Assembly (NCBI RefSeq): GCF_001419765.1
Contig: NZ_LIRK01000021.1
Span: 1 to 42,812 of the forward strand
Length of the DNA: 42,812 nt
Reading direction: 5' to 3'
Source: Streptomyces torulosus
GTDB taxonomy: Bacteria; Actinomycetota; Actinomycetes; Streptomycetales; Streptomycetaceae
Shown: positions 7,760-15,465 of the stretch, piece by piece
How positions within the stretch are numbered: the stretch's first letter is position 1
Layout of the letters: the number at the start of each line of letters is the position of its first letter
Made by a program: the position numbers and the translations under genes
Notes under the pieces: model-generated
Told to the model about the DNA's origin: nothing
Database searches by the model: none
The model's input: only the letters and a program-made list of their open reading frames with translations

Positions 7760-9337
7760 ATGCGCCACACCCGTACCCGCGCGGTCCCCGTGACCGCGGC
7801 CGTAGCCATGACGGCCGTCCTCGCCGGCTGCACCACCACAGGCGCGACGTCCGGAGACCCGGGCGGCGACGCCGCCGGCGCGACGAAGATCCGGACGACG
7901 ATCGACGTGCCAGCCAGCTTCGACCCGGTCAAGGCGCTGTCCCTGCCCGACTACGTGCTGGCCCGCAACAGTTACGACACCCTCGTGCGCAAGGACGACG
8001 GCGGGCTCGTCGGCGGTCTGGCCACCGACTGGAAGGCCACGCCGACCTCGGCGACGTTCACCCTGCGCACCGACGCCACGTGCGCCGACGGGACGCCGAT
8101 CACGCCAAAGATCGTCAAGGCGTCCCTCGACCGTTTCGCCGACCCCAAGACGGCGGCGCCCGACCTCCCCACGGTCTTCGGCCCCGGCAACAAGGTGAAG
8201 GTGACCGCCGACGACGCGGCGAACAAGGTGGAGATCGCGCTCGCCAGACCGTGGGGCGACATGGTCACCGGCCTGTCGGTCGCGAGCACGGGCATCGTCT
8301 GCCCGGCGGGACTCAAGGACCTCAAGGCCCTCGCCGCCGGAAAGGCCAAAGGCTCGCAGTCCGGCCCGTACCTCCTTCAGAAGTCCCAGTCCGGCGTCTC
8401 GTACTCCTACACGCTCCGCCCCGAGTACAAGGCATGGCCGGCCTGGCGCACGAAGATCCCCGGCAAGGTCGCCACGACCATGGAGTACCTGGTCTCGCCC
8501 GACCCGACCGCGACCGGCAACCTCGTGACCAGCGGTCAGCTCGACATCGGCAAGATCGACGCCTCGGGCATCCCGCGCTTCGACGGCGTGAACGGCCACA
8601 GCGTCAGCATCAGCCGGTTCTCCGACTTCTACCTGCTGTTCAACGAACGCCCCGGCACCGTCTTCGCGGACGTCGCCACCCGCCGGGCGGTCGCCCAGGC
8701 CGTCGACCGCGCCGCCTTCACCAAGGTCGTCTCCAAGGACACGGGTGAGCCGTCGACGATGTTCGTGCAGAAGGCCATCCCCTGCAACGACCCCGACTCC
8801 TCGTCCCTCGTACCGAAGGACAAGGCCGCGGCGGCCGCCGTGCTCAAGGGCAAGAAGATCCGCCTCGTCGGCCCCCAGGTCGTCGGGCCCGCCGGCGCCG
8901 GGAACCAGTACATCCAGGAGGCGCTGCGGGCCGCGGGCGCGGACGTCACCCTCGCCAACGTCGACGTCGGTGCCTGGGTCGGGACCGTGTTCGGCAAGCC
9001 CGACGCCTGGGACCTCACGGTCTTCGCCGACCTCAACTTCCTCGGCACCCTCGCCAACCCGCTCGGCCACTTCGTCGGCCCGACCGTGCCCGAGGGCGGC
9101 GGCAACCTCGGCGCGGTGAAGAACCCCGCCCTGAACAAGGCCTTCGCCCAGGGCGCCGAAGCGACCAACGAAGGGGCCCGCTGCGCCGCCTACCAGAAGG
9201 CCGCCAAGGCCCTGATCTCGAACGTGGACGCGGTGCCGCTGGTCAACGACCCGTTCATCTACGCACTGCGCGAGGGCTTCAGCGCACAGATGCTCGGCGG
9301 CTCGCTCGACGACCCGATCCTGCGCATCACCGGCTGA
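7760..9337 (+). CDS. Peptide-type (family 5) ABC transporter substrate-binding lipoprotein
   Basis: A 525-residue exported solute-binding protein for the importer encoded downstream. The ATG at 7760 has AGGAG at 7750-7754 and begins a lipoprotein signal with basic residues, a hydrophobic AVAMTAVLAGC core and a lipobox cysteine at residue 24. The mature protein follows the SBP_bac_5 pattern of oligopeptide, dipeptide and nickel binders: PASFDPVKALSLPDYVLARNSYDTLV near the start, GLATDWKATPTSATFTLR, and the MEYLVSPDPTATGNLVTSGQLD region. The length is typical. An in-frame extension back to 7586 is rejected because it would bury the signal peptide and run through the operator. Ligand unknown; the amidase gene next to it suggests a ligand with an amide bond. 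Confidence 0.87.
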   Translation: MRHTRTRAVPVTAAVAMTAVLAGCTTTGATSGDPGGDAAGATKIRTTIDVPASFDPVKALSLPDYVLARNSYDTLVRKDDGGLVGGLATDWKATPTSATFTLRTDATCADGTPITPKIVKASLDRFADPKTAAPDLPTVFGPGNKVKVTADDAANKVEIALARPWGDMVTGLSVASTGIVCPAGLKDLKALAAGKAKGSQSGPYLLQKSQSGVSYSYTLRPEYKAWPAWRTKIPGKVATTMEYLVSPDPTATGNLVTSGQLDIGKIDASGIPRFDGVNGHSVSISRFSDFYLLFNERPGTVFADVATRRAVAQAVDRAAFTKVVSKDTGEPSTMFVQKAIPCNDPDSSSLVPKDKAAAAAVLKGKKIRLVGPQVVGPAGAGNQYIQEALRAAGADVTLANVDVGAWVGTVFGKPDAWDLTVFADLNFLGTLANPLGHFVGPTVPEGGGNLGAVKNPALNKAFAQGAEATNEGARCAAYQKAAKALISNVDAVPLVNDPFIYALREGFSAQMLGGSLDDPILRITG

Positions 9338-9389
9338 CGGACCGGCCCTCCGCACCCCCTCGCACCGTTTCCGACACAGGAGCCCCCTG

Positions 9390-10817
9390 GTGATCGACCC
9401 TTACAGCACCGCCCAGCAGATCGCCGACCTCATCCGCACCAAAGAGGTCAGCCCGGTGGAGGTGGCCGAGACCTACCTCGACCGCATCGAGCGGATCAAC
9501 CCCGCCGTCAACGCCGTCGTCTGGCTCGACGCCGACGCCGTGCGCGCGGCGGCCGTCCGGGCCGAGCGGGCGGTGCTGCGCGGCGAGCCGCTCGGCCCGC
9601 TGCACGGCGTCCCCGTCCCCATCAAGGACCTCAGCTCCGTCGCCGGACAGCCCAACACCATGTCCTCGCTGGCGATCCGGGACACCCCGCAGACGGTCAC
9701 GGACCCCGACGTCCAGCTCCTCCTCGACGCCGGCGCGATCCCCCTCGGCCGGACCAACTCGCCCGAGTTCGGCGCCCTGACCGTCTCCGAGAACGCCCGG
9801 CACGGCAAGACACGCAACCCGTGGAACCCGGCGCACACCTCCGGCGGGTCGAGCGGCGGCGCGTCGGCGGCCGTCGCGGCCGGGCTCGCCCCGGTGGCGC
9901 ACGCCGGCGACGGCGGCGGATCGATCAGGGTCCCGGCGTCCGTCACCGGCCTCATCGGCCTCAAGCCCAGCCGGGGCCGCGTGCCCGCGTTCGTCCGGGC
10001 CTGGGAACACTCGACGACCGAGGGCGCCATCACCCGCACCGTGGGCGACACGGCCCTCCTGCTCGACGTCATGGGCCGTTCCGACCGGCTCTCCTGGTAC
10101 AGCGCGCCCGAACCGGTGCGCCCCTACCTCGACGAGGTCGGTGCCGACCCCGGGCGGCTGCGGATCGGCCTGCTCCTCGACGCGCCCACCGGTCTGCCCG
10201 TCGACGAGGAGTGCCGCACGGCGGCGCTGACGGCCGCGCAGGCCCTGCGCGACCTCGGGCACGACGTCGTCGAGGCCCGCCCGAAGATGTTCTCCTACGA
10301 GGCGATCATGGGCTTCACCTGGACGATCATCAGCGCCTCCACCTACGCCATCGACGTCGACGACCCCGACGCGGTGGACCCCTACATCCGGCGTCGCCGG
10401 GAGACCGCCCTGGAGGTCACCGCCGGCGACTACGCCCGGACGGCGGCCCGTCTGCAGGCCGAGTCACGCGACGTGGTCGCCCAGTGGGGCCGGGACTTCG
10501 ACGTTCTCCTCACCCCGACCACGGCGGTCGTGGCGCCGCCGGTCGGCCCCGTGTACGACGAGGCGAACTCCGACCCGGACGGTCCGCGGGCCACCGAGAC
10601 CCGGATGGTCTCCTTCACCGCGTTCGTCAACATCGCCGGGCTGCCCGCCATCTCGCTGCCCGTCCACACGACCGCCGACGGCCTCCCGGTCGGTGCCCAG
10701 CTCATCGGCGCACCCTACGACGAGGCGACGCTGCTGCGGCTGTCCGCCCAGCTCGAACCGCGGTTCCGCTGGCACGAGCGGCGCCCGGACGACGCGGCGC
10801 TCGCGGGGGCGTTGTGA
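9390..10817 (+). CDS. Amidase-signature family hydrolase
   Basis: A 475-residue amidase, probably cytoplasmic as no signal is seen. The Ser-cisSer-Lys triad of the family is visible: Lys79 in PIKDLSS, Ser154 in SGGSSGG, and nucleophile Ser178 in GGGSIRVPAS. The spacing of 24 residues between the two serines matches characterised members. It hydrolyses a C-N amide bond of an unidentified substrate. The GTG start at 9390 has AGGAG at 9378-9382. It sits between the binding-protein gene and the first permease gene (GTGA overlap with the latter), so it very likely processes what the transporter brings in. A GatA role is unlikely because gatB/gatC are absent. Confidence 0.88.
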   Translation: MIDPYSTAQQIADLIRTKEVSPVEVAETYLDRIERINPAVNAVVWLDADAVRAAAVRAERAVLRGEPLGPLHGVPVPIKDLSSVAGQPNTMSSLAIRDTPQTVTDPDVQLLLDAGAIPLGRTNSPEFGALTVSENARHGKTRNPWNPAHTSGGSSGGASAAVAAGLAPVAHAGDGGGSIRVPASVTGLIGLKPSRGRVPAFVRAWEHSTTEGAITRTVGDTALLLDVMGRSDRLSWYSAPEPVRPYLDEVGADPGRLRIGLLLDAPTGLPVDEECRTAALTAAQALRDLGHDVVEARPKMFSYEAIMGFTWTIISASTYAIDVDDPDAVDPYIRRRRETALEVTAGDYARTAARLQAESRDVVAQWGRDFDVLLTPTTAVVAPPVGPVYDEANSDPDGPRATETRMVSFTAFVNIAGLPAISLPVHTTADGLPVGAQLIGAPYDEATLLRLSAQLEPRFRWHERRPDDAALAGAL

Positions 10818-11845
10818 GTGCCGGGCCCGCGGTCCCGGCCGGGCCGCTGCCCGCCGCGGCCGTCCGGCGGGCTCCAGGCTTGCGACTGGGCGGCGGATGG
10901 GCCGGGTTCGCCGTCCGCCGGGCGGGCGGCCTGCTGATGTCGATGCTGCTGCTCGTCGTCGTGACGTTCCTCATCGTGCCCCTGCTGCCGGGGGACCCGG
11001 CCCGCGCCATCGCCGGCACCAACTCGTCCCCGGCCACGCTCGCGGCGATACGCGAACGACTGGGCCTCGACGAGCCGATGACGACGCGGTTCGTCCACTA
11101 CCTCGGCGACATCGCGTCCGGGCGCCTCGGCACCTCGTTCCGGTTCGACACCCCCGTCGCGGACATCGTCTCGACCCGGCTGCCGTACACCGTCCAGCTC
11201 GTCATCCCGGCCGTGCTGCTCTCCCTGCTCATCGCCGTCCCGCTGGGCATGACCGTCGGCGTCCTCACCCGCGACGGACGCCGCCGCAGGCTCGGCGTCG
11301 CCTTCGGCACGGTCGCCGGACTCCTCGCGTCCGCGCCGGTCTACGTCGTCGCGACCCTCCTCATCGTGCTGTTCTCGATCAGCCTCGGCCTGCTGCCGTC
11401 CGGTGGCGCCACGACACCGAGCGCGCTCGTCCTGCCGATCACCGCGCTGTGCGTCGGCCCGGCCTTCGCCATCGCCCGGGTCGTCCGGCAGGAGACGGCC
11501 TCCGTCCTCGCCCAGGACTACATGAGGACCGCCCGCGGCCACCGCCTCGGATCCGTGCGCCTCCACCTGCGCCACGCGCTGCCCAACCTGGTGACGAGCG
11601 TCCTCACCCTGAGCGGTCTCGTCCTCACGTCGCTGCTCGGCGGCACGATCATCCTGGAGAACGTCTTCACCTATCCGGGGCTCGGCACCGAGGTCGTCCA
11701 GGCGATCATCTACAAGGACTATCCGGTGATCCAGGGCATCATCCTCGTCGTCGGCATGCTCGCCCTGCTCGTCAACCTCCTCGTCGACGTCGTCCTCGGG
11801 ATCGTCGACCCCCGCACTCTCGACGGAGGTCGGCGTGGCCACTGA
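10814..11845 (+). CDS. Peptide-type ABC transporter permease (DppB-like)
   Basis: A 343-residue inner-membrane permease. The GTG at 10814 overlaps the amidase stop as GTGA. After an Ala/Pro/Gly-rich 35-residue start it has a transmembrane segment (LLMSMLLLVVVTFLIVPLLP), then PGDPARAIAGTNSSPATLAAIRERLGLD, a hallmark of DppB/OppB-type permeases. Further membrane segments follow, with the coupling-helix region ARGHRLGSVRLHLRHALPNL near residue 240-260. It pairs with the permease half of the fused protein downstream. An apparent longer frame starting upstream inside the amidase gene is an overlapping shadow and not part of this gene. Confidence 0.88.
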   Translation: MSAGPAVPAGPLPAAAVRRAPGLRLGGGWAGFAVRRAGGLLMSMLLLVVVTFLIVPLLPGDPARAIAGTNSSPATLAAIRERLGLDEPMTTRFVHYLGDIASGRLGTSFRFDTPVADIVSTRLPYTVQLVIPAVLLSLLIAVPLGMTVGVLTRDGRRRRLGVAFGTVAGLLASAPVYVVATLLIVLFSISLGLLPSGGATTPSALVLPITALCVGPAFAIARVVRQETASVLAQDYMRTARGHRLGSVRLHLRHALPNLVTSVLTLSGLVLTSLLGGTIILENVFTYPGLGTEVVQAIIYKDYPVIQGIILVVGMLALLVNLLVDVVLGIVDPRTLDGGRRGH

Positions 11846-13961
11846 CACGACCGTGCGCCGGTGGCGCCGCAACCCGTCGCTGCTGGCCGGCGCCGTGATC
11901 CTCGGACTGCTCGTCGTCGTGGCCCTCGTGGCCCCGCCGCTGCTGAGCGGTTCCGCCGAGACCCTCACCGACGACGCCCGGCTGGGACCCGGAGCCGAGC
12001 ATCTCCTCGGCACCGACGCCTTCGGCCGTGACGTCCTCGCCCGGGCCCTCGTCGCGACCCGCCTCACCCTGCTCATGGCCGCCGCCGCCACCGCCGCCTC
12101 GTTCGTCGTCGGCGTCGCGATCGGCGCGCTCGTCCACCTGGCCCCCCGATGGCTGCGCGAGACCTGTCTGCGGCTCATCGACTCGGCGGTGGCCTTCCCG
12201 TCGCTCGTGCTCGCCCTCGTCATCGCGGCGGTGCTCGGACCGGGGACGGGGTCAGCGATCGTCGCGATCGCCGTCGCCGGCGTCCCCGGGTTCGCCCGGC
12301 TGACGGCGAACCTCGCCGCGACCGTCGCGGACAAGGACTACGTGCTCACCGCGCGGCTGCTCGGCGTTCCCGGCCCGCGCATCCTGACCCGGCACGTCCT
12401 GCCGAACATCAGCGGGCCGCTGCTGGTGCTCCTCAGTTCGAGCTTCACCCTGTCCCTGCTCGACATCAGCAGCCTGTCCTTCGTCGGCCTCGGGGTGCAG
12501 AGCCCGCAGTACGACTGGGGCCGGCTGCTCAACGAGGCGCTGCCGTCGATCTTCGCCCAGCCGTCGGTCGTCCTCGCTCCGTCGATCATGCTCATCGTCA
12601 CCGGTGTGGGCGCCATGCTCCTCGGGGACGGCGTGGCCTCGCTCGTCGACCCGCGCACCCGCGGCACGGCGCCCGCGGCGACCGGGGCGGCGGACGCGGC
12701 GGGACCGGCCACCCCGGCGAAGGAGTCTCGCGCGCCCCAGGCGCCGGGCGGTGCCGGGGCCACAGCCGGCACGGAGCCGGACGGTCTGCTGACCGTCGAC
12801 GGGCTGACCGTTCGGGCCGGTGACCGGACACTCGTCGACGACGTGTCGTTCACCATCGGGGCCGGCCGGATCGTCGGCCTCGTCGGGGAGTCCGGCTCGG
12901 GCAAGTCCACCATCGCCATGGCGGTCGCGGGCCTGCTCCCCGAGGGTGCGCGGGCGAACGCGTCGCGCCTCGCGCTCGGCGACCTCGACCTGCTCGGGAC
13001 ACCGCCGGGCCGGCGGCTCGCCACCGAGATCGGCATCGTCTACCAGGACCCGATCGGCACGTTCAACCCCGCGCTGCGGCTCGGTGCCCAGCTCACCGAG
13101 GTGGCCCGGACGCATCTGGGGACGTCCCGGCGTCAGGCCCGGCGGGACATGGCCCGCGCCCTCGCCGACATCCACGTCACCGAGCCCGAGCGGCGGCTGC
13201 GCCAGCACCCGCACGAGCTGAGCGGCGGCATGCTCCAGCGTGCCTCGATCGCCTCCGCGATGACGACGAACCCGCGGCTCCTCATCGCCGACGAGCCGAC
13301 CACGGCACTCGACGTCACCGTCCAGGCGGAGGTGCTGCGCCAGTTCCGCCGCATCAACCGCGAGCACGGCACGGCGATGCTGTTCATCTCGCACGACATC
13401 GGCGTGGTCGGCGTGCTCTGCGACACCGTCCTGGTGCTCCACGGCGGCCGGGTCGTCGACCGTACGACGGGCCGCGACCTGCGCCGGGGGACGGTCACCC
13501 ACCCGTACACCCGGGCGTTGCTCGCGGCGACGCCCGCCGCGGTCGAGGCCGGCGCGACCCTCAGCGCGGTCCGGTGGACGGGCGACACGACTCCGGCCCA
13601 GCCGGACGGGACGCCGCCCGACGGGATGCCGCTGGACGGGACACCGCCGGACGGGACGCAGCCGGACAGGGCGCCGCTGGATGCGATGCCGCTGGACGGG
13701 ATGCCGCCTGACGGGACGCAGCCGGACAGGGCGCCGCTGGATGCGATGCCGCTGGACGGGATGCCGCCTGACGGGACACCGCCGGACAGGGCGCCGCTGG
13801 ATGCGATGCCGCTGGACGGGATGCCGCCTGACGGGACACCGCCGGACAAGGCGCCGCTGGACGGGATGCCACTGGACGGGATACCGCCGCACGGGACGCC
13901 GCCGGACGACCTGTCCGACACAGCCGCGGACCGCCCGCCGGCCGCGGAAGGGAGCCGCTGA
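11835..13961 (+). CDS. ABC transporter permease-ATPase fusion (DppC-DppD-like) with C-terminal repeat tail
   Basis: A 708-residue fusion. Residues 1-275 are a DppC-type permease, with the coupling region RLLGVPGPRILTRHVLPNI. Residues 315-570 are an ABC ATPase with Walker A GESGSGKS (351-358), signature LSGGM (462-466) and Walker B LLIADE (482-487). Residues 590-691 are pentapeptides of the type PPDGT/PLDGM encoded by five 60-bp tandem repeats. The tail is probably disordered, and its copy number may vary. The GTG at 11835 lies behind GGAGG and overlaps the previous gene by 11 bp; the stop overlaps the next ATG by one base. It supplies one permease and one ATPase of the importer. Permease-ATPase fusions of this family occur in actinobacteria; the repeat tail is unusual. 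Confidence 0.87.
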   Translation: MATDTTVRRWRRNPSLLAGAVILGLLVVVALVAPPLLSGSAETLTDDARLGPGAEHLLGTDAFGRDVLARALVATRLTLLMAAAATAASFVVGVAIGALVHLAPRWLRETCLRLIDSAVAFPSLVLALVIAAVLGPGTGSAIVAIAVAGVPGFARLTANLAATVADKDYVLTARLLGVPGPRILTRHVLPNISGPLLVLLSSSFTLSLLDISSLSFVGLGVQSPQYDWGRLLNEALPSIFAQPSVVLAPSIMLIVTGVGAMLLGDGVASLVDPRTRGTAPAATGAADAAGPATPAKESRAPQAPGGAGATAGTEPDGLLTVDGLTVRAGDRTLVDDVSFTIGAGRIVGLVGESGSGKSTIAMAVAGLLPEGARANASRLALGDLDLLGTPPGRRLATEIGIVYQDPIGTFNPALRLGAQLTEVARTHLGTSRRQARRDMARALADIHVTEPERRLRQHPHELSGGMLQRASIASAMTTNPRLLIADEPTTALDVTVQAEVLRQFRRINREHGTAMLFISHDIGVVGVLCDTVLVLHGGRVVDRTTGRDLRRGTVTHPYTRALLAATPAAVEAGATLSAVRWTGDTTPAQPDGTPPDGMPLDGTPPDGTQPDRAPLDAMPLDGMPPDGTQPDRAPLDAMPLDGMPPDGTPPDRAPLDAMPLDGMPPDGTPPDKAPLDGMPLDGIPPHGTPPDDLSDTAADRPPAAEGSR
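13621..13908 (+). repeat. 60-bp tandem repeat (minisatellite) inside the permease-ATPase fusion gene
   Basis: Five near-identical 60-bp copies start at 13621, 13681, 13741, 13801 and 13861, the last cut short. Each is made of four 15-bp subunits encoding x-x-D-x-x pentapeptides. The central three copies differ from each other by only a few bases, suggesting recent expansion. The 60-bp unit keeps the reading frame, so gain or loss changes only tail length. Confidence 0.93.
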
Positions 13962-14785
13962 TGTCCGCCACAGCCACCGCACCGGACGCGGGGACGGCCG
14001 ACCCGCTGCTGCGCGTCGAGGACCTCACCGTCGAGCTCGGCCACGGCGCCGCGGCCCGCAGGGTGCTCAAGGGGGTCTCGTTCGACATCCCCCGGGGCAG
14101 CACCCTCGCACTCGTCGGCGAGTCCGGGTCGGGCAAGACGACCCTCGCGCGGACACTCGTCGGTGTCCACCGGCCGTCGGGGGGCCGGATCCTCGTGGAC
14201 GGCGCCCCGCTGCGCGCCGCACGAGGACGGGAGGGAGCCGCGACGGTCCAGATGATCCCGCAGGACCCGTACTCGTCGTTCGACCCGCGGCGCACCGTCG
14301 CGCAGTCGCTCGCCGAGGCGCTCGATCCGATCCGCGCCAGGGTCGGACCGGTCCGGACCCGGATCGCCGAACTGCTCGACCAGGTGAGCCTCGACCCGGA
14401 CAGCATGGACCGCTACCCGCACGAGTTCTCGGGCGGCCAGCGGCAACGGCTGGCCATCGCGCGGGCCCTCGCGCCGCGTCCCCGGTTCGTCATCGCCGAC
14501 GAGATCACCTCGGCGCTCGACCTGACGACCCAGGCCGAGATCCTCAACCTGCTCGCCGATCTGCGCCGTCGGCTCTCGCTGACGATGCTGTTCATCTCGC
14601 ACGACCTGGCCGTCGTCCGGCATGTGAGCGACACCGTCGCCGTCCTGCTGCACGGGGACCTCGTCGAACTCGGCCCGACCGGCGCCACCTTCGCCGAGCC
14701 GGGACACCCGTACACCGCCCGGCTCCTCGCGTCCGTCCCGGGCGACCCGAGGTTCCGTCTCGACGACGAGCCCGCCACGGTCTGA
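13961..14785 (+). CDS. Peptide-type ABC transporter ATP-binding protein (DppF-like)
   Basis: A 274-residue ATPase, the second motor of the importer. Walker A GESGSGKT is at 53-60, the signature SGGQRQR at 157-163, and Walker B FVIADE follows, with the switch histidine in LFISHD. The C-terminal GHPYTARLL segment is typical of oligopeptide-importer ATPases of the DppF/OppF type. The ATG at 13961 overlaps the preceding stop by one base (TGATG), with GGGAG just upstream. Last gene of the transporter operon; a strong terminator hairpin begins 24 bp after its stop. Confidence 0.9.
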   Translation: MSATATAPDAGTADPLLRVEDLTVELGHGAAARRVLKGVSFDIPRGSTLALVGESGSGKTTLARTLVGVHRPSGGRILVDGAPLRAARGREGAATVQMIPQDPYSSFDPRRTVAQSLAEALDPIRARVGPVRTRIAELLDQVSLDPDSMDRYPHEFSGGQRQRLAIARALAPRPRFVIADEITSALDLTTQAEILNLLADLRRRLSLTMLFISHDLAVVRHVSDTVAVLLHGDLVELGPTGATFAEPGHPYTARLLASVPGDPRFRLDDEPATV

Positions 14786-14808
14786 ACCGACCGGACGCGC
14801 TCCCGCTC

Positions 14809-14842
14809 CCGGCCCGCCGACCCCTCCCCGTCGGCGGGCCGG
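14809..14842 (+). terminator. Factor-independent-type terminator after the importer operon
   Basis: A perfect 13-bp stem, CCGGCCCGCCGAC (14809-14821) with GTCGGCGGGCCGG (14830-14842), and an 8-base loop, followed by AACTCTTG. It separates the importer operon from the Lrp gene. Confidence 0.8.
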
Positions 14843-14853
14843 AACTCTTGATG

Positions 14854-14936
14854 CGCTCGATTCTGTCGCCTGTACGCTTGAATCGAGCGAACTAATCCGG
14901 CATGGTGCTTGAAACAAGCATCACGCTTGCCGGATT
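14854..14936. promoter_or_regulatory. Phased Lrp/AsnC-type boxes upstream of the Lrp gene
   Basis: Three 15-bp palindrome-like boxes precede the regulator gene at 14957. CGCTCGATTCTGTCG starts at 14854, CGCTTGAATCGAGCG at 14875, and the perfect palindrome TGCTTGAAACAAGCA at 14906. The offsets of 21 and 31 bp equal two and three helical turns, placing the boxes on one DNA face, as for cooperative Lrp-family binding. The third box lies within longer arms AATCCGGCA (14894-14902) and TGCCGGATT (14928-14936). Autoregulation is the simplest reading. Confidence 0.6.
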
Positions 14937-14956
14937 CGTACAGGGGAGAGGTCCGC

Positions 14957-15397
14957 ATGGACGACATCGACCGGGCCATCCTGCGGGAGTTGCAGGTCGA
15001 CGGCCGGATCCCGTACGCCGATCTGGGCCCCAAGGTGGGGCTGTCGCCCTCGGCCGCGAGGCTCCGGCTCCAGCGGCTCATCGACGCCAAGGCGGTCCAG
15101 GTCGTCGGGGTGACCGACCCGATGACCATGGGCCAGCAGGCGATGGCACTGCTGGGCCTGCGCGTCGACGGCGATCCCCGCGCGGTCGCCGACGAACTGT
15201 CCCGGCACGACGAGGTCGTGTACACGGTCCTGACGTCGGGCGGCTTCGACCTGTTCGCGGAGGTGGTGTGCCCCGGGCCGCGGGACCTCCTGGACTTCAT
15301 CAACGACGTCGTACGGCCCGTCGAGGGCGTCGCGGCCGTGGAGAACTTCCCCTACTTCGCGATCCACACCCACCGCTTCCTGTGGCACGTCGACTGA
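14957..15397 (+). CDS. Lrp/AsnC-family transcriptional regulator
   Basis: A 146-residue feast/famine regulator. The N-terminus MDDIDRAILRELQVDGRIPYADLGPKVGLSPSAARLRLQRL is the family helix-turn-helix (residues 1-50), followed by an effector-binding RAM domain with LLGLRVDGDPRAVADEL and a glycine-containing TSGGFDLFAEVVC turn. The ATG at 14957 has GGGGAGAGG upstream; a TTG at 14909 is in frame but lies inside the palindromic box. The effector is likely an amino acid or amine. It is followed after 68 bp by the kinase-aminotransferase fusion gene, which is probably its main target along with its own promoter. Confidence 0.9.
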   Translation: MDDIDRAILRELQVDGRIPYADLGPKVGLSPSAARLRLQRLIDAKAVQVVGVTDPMTMGQQAMALLGLRVDGDPRAVADELSRHDEVVYTVLTSGGFDLFAEVVCPGPRDLLDFINDVVRPVEGVAAVENFPYFAIHTHRFLWHVD

Positions 15398-15465
15398 AGG
15401 CTCCGCCGACCGAGGCACCCGAGCGTCCGAGCCCTGTCCCGCCCGTACCAGCCGAGGAACCCCGC

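Noticed and set aside
9390..10817. GatA subunit of glutamyl-tRNA amidotransferase
   Set aside because: It is inside a transporter operon with no gatB or gatC gene near; a catabolic amidase is more likely.
13621..13908. CRISPR-like or regulatory repeat array
   Set aside because: The 60-bp units are in frame inside a coding region, encode regular pentapeptides and lack spacers.
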